From an uncultured Treponema sp. (lineage in GTDB: Bacteria > Spirochaetota > Spirochaetia > Treponematales > Treponemataceae), in assembly GCA_937923945.1 (NCBI GenBank), contig CALDWC010000003.1:1-13317 (forward strand): a stretch of 13,317 nt of DNA. The letters run 5' to 3'. How positions within the stretch are numbered: the stretch's first letter is position 1; every line of letters begins with the position of its first letter. This document shows, in pieces, positions 6,171-12,948 of this stretch. The position numbers were made by a program, and so were the translations under genes. The notes beneath the pieces were generated by a model. The model was not told the origin of the DNA. It was given only the letters and a program-made list of their open reading frames with translations, and did not search any database.

Positions 6171-7817
6171 TTACAAGGTAATTTTCAAATCCGCATTGCC
6201 GTACTGCGTTTTGCGCAATTCTTTGATTGTTTCGTCTTTGATGTATTCGTCAAAAGGCATCATGCGGTCGATAAGTCCTGTCGGCGTAATTTCCACGATG
6301 CGATTCGCAATAGATGAAATAAATTCGTGGTCATGCGAGTTAAAAAGCAGAACCCCCGGAAACTGAATAAGCGCATCGTTGAGACTGGTGATCGCTTCAA
6401 GGTCGAGGTGGTTTGTCGGCTCGTCCAAAATCAGAACATTCGCACCTTCAAGCATAATTTTTGAAAGCATGCAACGGACTTTTTCGCCGCCTGAAAGGAC
6501 ATTCACCGGCTTTAAAGCATCATCGCCTGAAAAAAGCATTCGCCCCAAAAACGAGCGGATGTACGTTTCGTCCTGATCTTCGGAAAATTGCTTGAGCCAG
6601 TCAACGATCGAAAGCGAGCTTTTAAAAAATTCGGCATTATTTTTCGGGAGGTAAGACACTTTGACGGTTTGTCCCCAGTAGTAATCGCCCGAAGCCGCTT
6701 TAACGGTGCCGGCGATAATATCGAAAAAAGCGGATTTAGAATTGTGCTGCTGCCCGACAAAGGCGATTTTGTCGGTGCGGTTTACCTGCAAACTGAAATC
6801 TTTCAAAAGCGTTAATTTTTCATCACCGGAACTTTCCGCATTCAGTTTTTCAACGCGCAATACGTTGTTGCCGATTTCTCGGGCGGGCTTAAAGTTGACG
6901 TAGGGAAACTTCCGTGAAGTAACTTCAATTTCTTCAAGCGCCAGTTTATCGTATACTTTTTTACGGCTGGTTGCCTGACGGCTTTTTGACGCGTTCGAAG
7001 CAAAGCGCAAAATAAATTCCCGTAAGTCTTTCATTTTTTCTTCACGCTTTTTTTGGTTGTCTTTTGCTTGCCGTTGCATGATCTGACTCATCTGGTACCA
7101 AAAATCATAGTTACCGGTGTACATGCGGATTTTGCCGTAGTCAATGTCGCAAATATGCGTGCAAACACTGTTGAGAAAGTGGCGGTCATGCGAAACAACG
7201 ATCACAATGTTGGGAAAATTAATTAAAAATTCTTCGAGCCACGCGATTGATTCCAAATCCAAACCGTTGGTCGGTTCGTCCAACAGTAAAATATCGGGTG
7301 TTCCAAAAAGAGCTTGCGCTAAAAGGACACGTACCTTTTGACTTTCGTCAAGTTCACTCATCATGCTATTATGAAACTGTTCACTCAAACCAAGCCCCGA
7401 CAGCATTTGTTCAATTTCGTTTTCGGCTTCCCAGCCGCCAAGCTCGGAAAATTCCGCTTCCAGCTCACTCGCCCGAATACCGTCTTCTTCAGAAAAGTCG
7501 GGCTTCGCATAAATCGCTTCGCGTTCTTTCATTACGGTGTAGAGTTTCGGGTTGCCCATAAAAACGGTATCTTTTACCGAATAAGTTTCAAACTTAAAGT
7601 GGTCTTGGCTTAAAACGGCAATGCGCTCTCCTTCGCTCACAATCAACTCGCCCGAATCGTGTTCAAGCTCGCCGGAAATAACTTTCAAAAACGTCGATTT
7701 GCCCGCGCCGTTCGCGCCGATAATACCGTAACAGTTTCCGTCGGTAAATTTTAGGTTTACATCTTTAAAAAGAGGCTGATTGGAAAATTTCAAACTTAAA
7801 TCACTTACTGTAATCAT
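6171..7817 (-). CDS. ABC-F family ATPase, YbiT type
   Basis: A 548-residue protein with two ATP-binding cassettes joined by a charged helical linker (about 245-300) and no membrane domain, which defines the ABC-F class; these bind the ribosomal E site and adjust translation or relieve stalls. Cassette 1: Walker A GANGAGKS (34-41), Walker B ILLLDE (176-181), switch histidine H210. Cassette 2: signature LSGGE (441-445), Walker B VLILDE (461-466), H495. The cassette 1 signature (LDESQ, 156-160) and cassette 2 Walker A (GQQHNSKS, 355-362) are degenerate. Length and these losses suit the YbiT/YkpA branch rather than Uup or EttA. No ribosome binding site precedes the ATG; a TTGACA box lies just upstream. 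Antibiotic resistance is not implied: the linker is short. Confidence 0.9.
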   Translation of the reverse strand: MITVSDLSLKFSNQPLFKDVNLKFTDGNCYGIIGANGAGKSTFLKVISGELEHDSGELIVSEGERIAVLSQDHFKFETYSVKDTVFMGNPKLYTVMKEREAIYAKPDFSEEDGIRASELEAEFSELGGWEAENEIEQMLSGLGLSEQFHNSMMSELDESQKVRVLLAQALFGTPDILLLDEPTNGLDLESIAWLEEFLINFPNIVIVVSHDRHFLNSVCTHICDIDYGKIRMYTGNYDFWYQMSQIMQRQAKDNQKKREEKMKDLREFILRFASNASKSRQATSRKKVYDKLALEEIEVTSRKFPYVNFKPAREIGNNVLRVEKLNAESSGDEKLTLLKDFSLQVNRTDKIAFVGQQHNSKSAFFDIIAGTVKAASGDYYWGQTVKVSYLPKNNAEFFKSSLSIVDWLKQFSEDQDETYIRSFLGRMLFSGDDALKPVNVLSGGEKVRCMLSKIMLEGANVLILDEPTNHLDLEAITSLNDALIQFPGVLLFNSHDHEFISSIANRIVEITPTGLIDRMMPFDEYIKDETIKELRKTQYGNADLKITL

Positions 7818-7825
7818 AGAAACGT

Positions 7826-7854
7826 ACGTTACAATAAAACAAAAATTTTGTCAA
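7826..7854 (-). promoter_or_regulatory. Predicted promoter of the ABC-F gene, near-leaderless
   Basis: On the minus strand a perfect TTGACA (7849-7854) is followed after 17 bp by TAACGT (7826-7831), a weak -10. Eight bases separate this from the ATG at 7817, so the leader would be about one to three bases. AACGTACGTT (7821-7830) is a perfect 10-bp palindrome overlapping the -10 and could be an operator. Confidence 0.5.
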
Positions 7855-7922
7855 TGCGGTTTTTATTTTTTTTGAGGCGATTTGGAGCGGGCTTTTGCCT
7901 TGCCATCGATTTTCTCCTTAAG

Positions 7923-8161
7923 AAGGCACTGATTAATTCAATAGAGAATTGAGGGCATCTCTAAAATCTTGGTTAGATTTTTAGAGATGCCCGTCGAGTT
8001 TTGAAAAATTTTACGTACAATTATATGAATTTTTCAAAAATGTCCAGAGCCACTTATACTGAACATTGAAAAACAATGATGGATATACTTTGCTTTTGCA
8101 AAAAACTTTGCTTCGCAAAGTTGCCGGTAAACATCGTCAAGCCTTTAATCAGCGTTTCCTT
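7923..8161. mobile_element. Hairpin-rich MITE-like repeat, copy 3 (rearranged, longer)
   Basis: The left end (7923-7950) matches 418-445 of copy 2 except for one base, and the right end (about 8128-8161) matches the right end of copies 1 and 2. An inner piece around 8053-8077 (ATACTGAACATTG and flanks) also corresponds to copy 2. Between these, new material is present: a hairpin with arms 7953-7969/7975-7992 (GGGCATCTCTAAAATCT type), a perfect 12-bp inverted repeat 7999-8010/8028-8039, and a perfect 8-bp stem 8104-8111/8115-8122. The left arm of the terminal hairpin is degraded. Flanking trinucleotides are AAG and AAC, an imperfect duplication. It lies about 70 bp upstream of the ABC-F promoter. 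Confidence 0.68.
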
Positions 8162-8660
8162 AACTATTTTTAATAAATAAAAACCGACACAAAACCGGCT
8201 CCGATTTCCTTTCAATCTAAATATAGTGCGAAATATTTATTTTTTATACAACCGGAGATAAAAGTTAAAAAATTTTGAAAATTTTACAAAACTGAGAGAT
8301 AGCAGCCGTTCGCATTCAACTGATTTTTACCGGATTTTTTCACCGAAAATTTACCAAATATTTTAAAATATTTGCCGAGAAATTTTAAAAATTTACCAAG
8401 TTTTGAGGGAAAAGTTACTGAAAAATGGTCACTGCGGACGTGTTTTTTCACTTTTATGAAAATAAAATAAAATCTTCTAAAATACACATTCGCGCATTTT
8501 TTGAAATCTTTTGTCGAAAGGTAGGATTAAATATAAACGTTCAAGCGAAAATGCTTGGTAAAGGCGTTTGGCATAAAGAAAAATACTATCTATCTTTCAA
8601 CCGAACGCATCTCAGATTTTTAAAACTAAAAAACTTTTTTCGTATGCCGATATACAGAGT
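8162..8660. other. AT-rich stretch without a convincing gene
   Basis: I see no supported gene here. Plus-strand frame 1 is open from 8425 to 8811, but the product is lysine- and phenylalanine-rich as expected of chance AT-rich sequence, and no ribosome binding site precedes it. The stretch does hold a perfect 20-bp palindrome (8355-8374), a 12-bp direct repeat AAAATTTACCAA at 8346-8357 and 8388-8399 (42 bp apart), and runs such as AAAATTTTGAAAATTTTAC near 8270. These could be control sites for the M23 peptidase gene or simple AT-rich structure. Confidence 0.5.
8355..8374. repeat. Perfect 20-bp AT-rich palindrome
   Basis: CAAATATTTTAAAATATTTG reads the same on both strands. The first copy of the direct repeat AAAATTTACCAA (8346-8357) overlaps its left edge, and the second copy lies 42 bp further on. 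A dimeric regulator could bind such a site, but AT-rich DNA produces palindromes by chance more often than mixed sequence. Confidence 0.5.
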
Positions 8661-8792
8661 ATGCAAATTATCTCTTATGTACAATACGGTGACACTGAAA
8701 ACAAAAAAAAACGGGAAAAAGAGCATACCGGTAAAAACGCTGATTTTCCTCTTCGATCAAATTTTGCCTATAATTTCGCACTTCCTTTTTAA
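8661..8792 (+). other. Possible small ORF (43 codons) ahead of the M23 gene
   Basis: Plus-strand frame 3 contains ATG at 8661 and TAA at 8790-8792. The peptide begins MQIISYVQYGDTENKKKREK and ends RSNFAYNFALPF. Its composition (mixed polar, no homopolymer bias) looks more like real protein than the longer frame 1 reading of the same DNA. There is no strong ribosome binding site. It might be a small gene of the M23 operon or a decayed cytoplasmic N-terminus of the M23 protein, now in a different frame. Low certainty. Confidence 0.25.
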
Positions 8793-8847
8793 GAAAAGAA
8801 TAACAAGGTAATAAAGGAGCCACTCGTTACCTAATTTTGTACTTGCA

Positions 8848-9771
8848 TTGCTGTCTATTTGTATGATAGGAGTCGCCGGTTTTCTCATTTATTTTTCACT
8901 CGGCTTAAAAACAAAGATACGCAGTTTTGAACTTTATACGCTTTCGGATTCGCAATCGGCGCTACAGGAATATTTGTTTCCGCGGGTAGAAGAAAATATA
9001 TCTGCCTCAAAGCTGCTCGCTGACTCCGGAGATTTTTTAACCGAAGTAAGTTTTAAAACCTATACAATCCAAGCGGGGGACACAATCAGCGGCGTTGCCT
9101 ATAAATTCGGATTACATTCAATCGGTACGCTGATTGCTTTGAATGATATTTCCAATGTCAAACGTCTGAAAGTAGGCGACACGTTGAAGATCCCTTCGAT
9201 GGACGGCGTCTTCCATAAAGTCCGCCGCGGTGAAACGCTCGCAGAAATTGCGCAGCGCTACGGTTTAACTTTAAACAACCTTGTTGATGCAAACGATTTA
9301 AAAAGTGAAATTATCAACGTCGGGGACACCGTATTTATTCCCGGCGGGACACTTTCAAGCTTTGAGTTAAAAAAAGCGCTCGGTGAACTTTTTATCTATC
9401 CCGTGCAGGGGCGGCTCACATCGCCGTTCGGGTACCGGCGTGATCCGTTTACCGGTTTACGGAGTTTTCACAGCGGCATTGATTTAGCGAATAGAATGGG
9501 AACACCGGTAAAGTGCATTATGGACGGACGCGTCAGCGAAGTCGGCTATAGCAGTGTTTTCGGCAACTACATTATCGTCGTACACGATGGCGGATACCAA
9601 AGTTTGTACGGTCATTTATCGAGGGTATATGTGAAGCGGGGAAGTCTCGTATCGCAAGGAAGTCGGATCGCCGCAATCGGAAGTACCGGACGCAGCACCG
9701 GACCGCATTTGCATCTTTCAATTTACAAAAACGGAAAATTGATAAATCCGCTGTCGGTGCTGCAAAATTAA
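8848..9771 (+). CDS. LysM and M23 domain peptidoglycan endopeptidase, membrane-anchored
   Basis: The recognisable protein has a hydrophobic segment at the very N-terminus (about residues 1-20), a short linker, two LysM peptidoglycan-binding domains (about 72-116 and 122-166, each starting with a YTIQAGDTISGVA-type motif), and a C-terminal M23 metallopeptidase domain (about 203-300). The zinc site is complete: H208 and D212 in FHSGID, H256 in YGHLS, and H287/H289 in GPHLHLS. Such proteins cut peptide cross-links in the periplasm during growth and division. The start is uncertain. The position given is a TTG without a ribosome binding site; an in-frame ATG lies at 8863. AAAGGAG at 8813-8819 is ideally placed for codon 8827, but that codon is TTA. 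In-frame TAATAA (8809-8814) excludes a longer protein in this frame. Function is firm, the N-terminus is not. Confidence 0.88.
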   Translation: MLSICMIGVAGFLIYFSLGLKTKIRSFELYTLSDSQSALQEYLFPRVEENISASKLLADSGDFLTEVSFKTYTIQAGDTISGVAYKFGLHSIGTLIALNDISNVKRLKVGDTLKIPSMDGVFHKVRRGETLAEIAQRYGLTLNNLVDANDLKSEIINVGDTVFIPGGTLSSFELKKALGELFIYPVQGRLTSPFGYRRDPFTGLRSFHSGIDLANRMGTPVKCIMDGRVSEVGYSSVFGNYIIVVHDGGYQSLYGHLSRVYVKRGSLVSQGSRIAAIGSTGRSTGPHLHLSIYKNGKLINPLSVLQN

Positions 9772-9781
9772 TTTCAATCGG

Positions 9782-11188
9782 TTATTTTCCTACACAAAAG
9801 TTGGTAAAAATTTCACCGAGGATATCATCGCTTTTCAACTCGCCGGTGATTTCGCCGATGAAATGCAAGGCTTCTTCCAAATCAAGCACCACCGCATCGA
9901 CCGGCATGTGCAAAGCGGCACTGTGCAGCGCATGCTCCAAAAAACCGGAAGCCTGTTCCACTGCCGTTTTTTGCCGCTGCGTTCCGACCGTGATATTATC
10001 CGTTTTTGTATCATGCCGCACTAAAAGCGAAAAACTTTTTTCAATCAATGATTCAATGCCGTACCGGGTTGCGGCAGAAATAATCGCCGCATCCGCAATG
10101 ATGTTTTCGGTTAAAAATTTTTCCGCAAAATTCGTTACCGCCGCATCTTTTGCGAATAAATCCTGTTTGGTGAAAACTAAAATTTTCGGAACGCCGGCAT
10201 ATTTTTCTCCGGTCAAAAAATCATAATCGGAAGCATCGGGAACTTTCCGACCGTCAACCAAATACCAAATCAAATCGGCTTGCTCACTCAAATATTTTGT
10301 TTTATCGATGCCGATTTTTTCAATATGCTCATCGGTAAAACGCAAACCGGCCGTGTCATACAGCTTTACCGGTAAGCCGTGAAAGCTGCAATCGGTTTCC
10401 AGCCAGTCGCGCGTCGTTCCCGCAATGTCGGAAACAATCGCTCGCTCTTCATTGATAATCGCATTAAAAAGTCGCGACTTTCCGGAGTTCGGTTGCCCCG
10501 CCAAAACAACTTTCGCACCGTCGTTAAAAATTTTTTGTACAGCCCAATCTTTGATTACACTTTTTAATATCTCATCCGCTTCCGTAATTTTTTCCGCGTG
10601 TGAGCCGATTTCTTCGTCACTGCCGTCATCTTCCGGATATTCGATTTTTACTTCAAGTTCCGCAATTGCGGCGAGGATAACTCGTTTTGCATTTTCCAGC
10701 TTTTGATACAAGGCTCCCGATAATCGGCGTGCGGCTTGTTCGGCGGCTTTTGCCGTTTTCGCATCAATGATTTCTTTGACCGCTTCCGCTTTCGTTAAAT
10801 CGCTCTTTCCTGCGATAAAACTGCGGAACGTAAACTCCCCTGCCCGCGCTTGTCGGAATCCGGAACGCAGCAAAAGCTGTAACACCGCAAGCGTTATACT
10901 CACGCCGCCGTGGCACATTATTTCAACACAGTGTTCACCGGTAAAACTTTTCGGCGAACGATACACACACAACACAACTTCATCCAATTTTTTACCGTTT
11001 TCGACGAGCCACCCGTGTATGATTTCGTTTCCCGCACTTTCCAATAGTTTTTTCGGACGGGAAAAAATTGCCGCGAATTTTTCAATCGCATGCTTTCCGG
11101 AAGTGCGTACGATGGAAATCGCCGCAGGTGCAAGTGCTGTCGCGATAGCCGCGATGTCGTCATCGAGGGCATATTCATTGATGTTCAT
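9782..11188 (-). CDS. mnmE: tRNA modification GTPase MnmE
   Basis: A 468-residue protein, normal length. MnmE works with MnmG to install the (carboxymethyl)aminomethyl group on uridine 34 of several tRNAs. The N-terminal tetrahydrofolate-binding domain is present (IAAIATALAPAAISIVRTSG; AGEFTFRSFIAGKSDLTKAE at 116-135), then a helical domain, then the inserted G domain: G1 GQPNSGKS (231-238), G2 AGTTRD (256-261), G3 DTAG (278-281) and G4 TKQD (340-343, where NKxD is usual). The C-terminal motif ILGEIFTNFCVGK with catalytic C465 is intact. It follows rsfS by 41 bp on the same strand, so it is probably cotranscribed. There is no ribosome binding site before the ATG; TTTAAC lies six bases upstream. 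It converges on the M23 gene with ten bases between stops. Confidence 0.95.
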   Translation of the reverse strand: MNINEYALDDDIAAIATALAPAAISIVRTSGKHAIEKFAAIFSRPKKLLESAGNEIIHGWLVENGKKLDEVVLCVYRSPKSFTGEHCVEIMCHGGVSITLAVLQLLLRSGFRQARAGEFTFRSFIAGKSDLTKAEAVKEIIDAKTAKAAEQAARRLSGALYQKLENAKRVILAAIAELEVKIEYPEDDGSDEEIGSHAEKITEADEILKSVIKDWAVQKIFNDGAKVVLAGQPNSGKSRLFNAIINEERAIVSDIAGTTRDWLETDCSFHGLPVKLYDTAGLRFTDEHIEKIGIDKTKYLSEQADLIWYLVDGRKVPDASDYDFLTGEKYAGVPKILVFTKQDLFAKDAAVTNFAEKFLTENIIADAAIISAATRYGIESLIEKSFSLLVRHDTKTDNITVGTQRQKTAVEQASGFLEHALHSAALHMPVDAVVLDLEEALHFIGEITGELKSDDILGEIFTNFCVGK

Positions 11189-11229
11189 ATTCGTGTTAAA
11201 TTATTTATTTCAAAATGAGAACTTTTAAA

Positions 11230-11583
11230 TTACGATTCGCTTTTAAAAATAACGTCTGCATCGTACCACGATTTTTCCAAATCATAAAATTTTCTTGCGA
11301 CTTCACTCATAATGTGTATCACAACATCGCCGAGATCAATCAATTTCCATTCATCGCCGTCGGAAATCTTTTGTGTTTTTTTAATCTGAGATAAATCCAA
11401 CGAAATCGCTTTATCACTGCCCTGTTTTTCCAAGCCTCCGGCATGCGTTGCACTTGTCGCCGTTGCAATAATAAAATAATCCGTAAACGTATTTTTTTTC
11501 GTTAAATCCAAAACGGTTACATCCACCGCTTTATAATCCTGCAGCGTTTTTGCAAGTTCAATTACTTTTTCACGTAACTCCAT
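11230..11583 (-). CDS. rsfS: Ribosomal silencing factor RsfS
   Basis: A 117-residue protein of the RsfS/YbeB/Iojap family. It binds ribosomal protein L14 (uL14) on the large subunit and blocks joining with the small subunit when nutrients are short. Typical blocks are visible: DVTVLDL, FTDYFIIATATSATHA, EWKLIDLGDVVIHIMSEVAR and FYDLEKSWYDAD. Length is normal. Two in-frame ATGs exist; AAGGA (11590-11594) abuts the first (11589) but is six bases from the second (11583), so the protein should begin MELREKVIELAK. It lies 47 bp after the LCP-like gene and 41 bp before mnmE, all on the minus strand. In many bacteria rsfS neighbours nadD and an LCP gene; here only the LCP-like gene is seen. Confidence 0.93.
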   Translation of the reverse strand: MELREKVIELAKTLQDYKAVDVTVLDLTKKNTFTDYFIIATATSATHAGGLEKQGSDKAISLDLSQIKKTQKISDGDEWKLIDLGDVVIHIMSEVARKFYDLEKSWYDADVIFKSES

Positions 11584-11630
11584 ATCCATTCCTTATATAA
11601 ACTATTTTTCTATAATTTTTCACCGGAAAC

Positions 11631-12812
11631 TTATTTTCGATTGATAACACGCGTTCCGTTGAAATCCGCCCCTAAAATAACCGTAAAGTCGACGGCGCTT
11701 TCCGTTCCGGTAAACTCTTCCGTTTTTTCCGGCGATAAAATATTTTCACACGCGATGACATCTGCAATTACTTTAGCAACCGCAGGATTTCCGATGCGGT
11801 CAATCACAATGGTTTTACCGCGTAATTCTTTTGCATTATCAACAGCGGCAACATCGTAACCGAAGCTTTGAAAAATTTCCGCCGTGTTTTTTGCAAGTCC
11901 GTTTTTTTCGGTTGCATTCAAAATTTGCAATACATACACTCGTTCCAGAACAACACCTTCTTCCGATGCGAGCGAAGAAAGAGTTTGCTTTACCACTTCT
12001 TTAATTTGCATACCGTCATTGACCGGAAACAACAGCTCTTTGTTGTCGGCAGTCGTTTTTAAGGAACCGGTAACACGCTGCGGCACAACGCGCTCCGTAT
12101 CCATTTTTGAAATTTGTTCCAATAAGCTTTTCAGTTTTTTTCCTTTCAGATTACTTAAAAAGTTTTTTTCAGCCGTCTTAAAAAATTCATCGGAAAAAAA
12201 AGTATGAGCATTTTCATTGCAGCTCCGCAAAAATGCGAGGACGGCGTTTTGTTTCCGTAACGCCACTGCTGTCGCATCTTCGCCGTCTTCCGTGTAAGTT
12301 ACATACTGGAGTATTTTTTCTCCGTCAAGTTTTACAAAACCGGACGGTAAAAGGCACCATGCCGTTTCGGTTTTCACTTCGACACTGTTTGGTATAAATA
12401 CGGAAATACCTCCGAGCATGTCGATAAAATATGCAAAATCTTTTAAATCAATCTTTACCTGAAACGGAATTTCAAGACTTAAAAATTTTTCAATTTCTTT
12501 CGTGTACGCCGCTAACCCCTTTTCACGGTACACGGCTCCGATACCGTCCGTGCGTCCCAACGATTGTAAAATCAAACCCGTGTTCGCCGGAATATCAATA
12601 ATCGAACCGCGATTATTGCTGGTATAATATGAAATGAGATTCGTTGAAATTGCTTTTCCGTCATCGTCAATCACAAACAACACATTCAACACATCTTTTT
12701 CCGAAAGCTGTGCAACTTCCGAATGATTGTCCAATTTTAAAAACACTAAAAGCGACGCGCCGATTAAAAACAAAAATACACTTATGATAAAAATTATTTC
12801 TTTACCTTTCAT
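11631..12812 (-). CDS. LytR-CpsA-Psr (LCP)-like protein with LytR_C domain, divergent active site
   Basis: A 393-residue membrane protein. Residues 5-25 form the membrane anchor, about 35-200 an LCP-type domain facing the periplasm, and about 291-388 a LytR C-terminal domain (VYVLQILNATEKNGLAKNTA; FTVILGADFNG). LCP enzymes move glycopolymers from lipid carriers to the cell wall. General landmarks are kept (DMLGGISVFIP, LDGEKILQYV, RKQNAVLAFL), but the usual phosphate-binding arginines look lost: the SIPRDT block reads DIPANTGL (about 73-80), and the block normally ending in RxR reads QYVTYT (169-174). It may not be a standard transferase. The start chosen is the ATG at 12812; an upstream in-frame TTG (12836) would add eight residues. 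No strong ribosome binding site is seen. It is first of the rsfS-mnmE group. Confidence 0.78.
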   Translation of the reverse strand: MKGKEIIFIISVFLFLIGASLLVFLKLDNHSEVAQLSEKDVLNVLFVIDDDGKAISTNLISYYTSNNRGSIIDIPANTGLILQSLGRTDGIGAVYREKGLAAYTKEIEKFLSLEIPFQVKIDLKDFAYFIDMLGGISVFIPNSVEVKTETAWCLLPSGFVKLDGEKILQYVTYTEDGEDATAVALRKQNAVLAFLRSCNENAHTFFSDEFFKTAEKNFLSNLKGKKLKSLLEQISKMDTERVVPQRVTGSLKTTADNKELLFPVNDGMQIKEVVKQTLSSLASEEGVVLERVYVLQILNATEKNGLAKNTAEIFQSFGYDVAAVDNAKELRGKTIVIDRIGNPAVAKVIADVIACENILSPEKTEEFTGTESAVDFTVILGADFNGTRVINRK

Positions 12813-12882
12813 ACCGTTACACAACCAAAAATACAAAAACCGCTAAAAGCTTTCACAATTCCGAGTTTTAAAAGCCGCCATA

Positions 12883-12911
12883 ACTGTACCCGCTTTTACT
12901 CTTTTTTGCAA
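12883..12911 (-). promoter_or_regulatory. Candidate promoter for the LCP-like, rsfS, mnmE operon
   Basis: On the minus strand TTGCAA (12906-12911) and TACAGT (12883-12888) are 17 bp apart, each matching four of six consensus bases. It lies in the 136-bp gap between the RseP-type gene and the LCP-like gene, and would give a leader of about 65 bases. A short 12-codon ORF starting ATGGCGGCT just after the -10 is probably incidental. Confidence 0.38.
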
Positions 12912-12948
12912 GGTGCTTTACCGTAAAAACCGATTTTTAAAAATGTGC

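Noticed and set aside
417..8161. CRISPR array made of the three repeat copies
   Set aside because: Copies are far apart, differ in length and content, and have no regular spacers or cas genes.
8284..8487. 67-codon minus-strand ORF in the AT-rich gap
   Set aside because: Low-complexity F/K-rich translation covering the palindrome and direct repeats; no start signal.
8425..8811. 128-codon plus-strand ORF as a gene
   Set aside because: It has no ribosome binding site, a lysine- and phenylalanine-heavy product typical of AT-rich chance frames, and no recognisable motif. A different frame at 8661-8792 looks more protein-like.
9985..10170. Loss of function in MnmE because G4 is TKQD instead of NKxD
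   Set aside because: Threonine is tolerated at this position in several GTPases, and every other motif, including the catalytic cysteine, is intact.
9801..11228. Several plus-strand ORFs of 60-150 codons opposite mnmE
   Set aside because: They are antisense shadows of a clear mnmE gene, with serine- and alanine-rich translations and no motifs.
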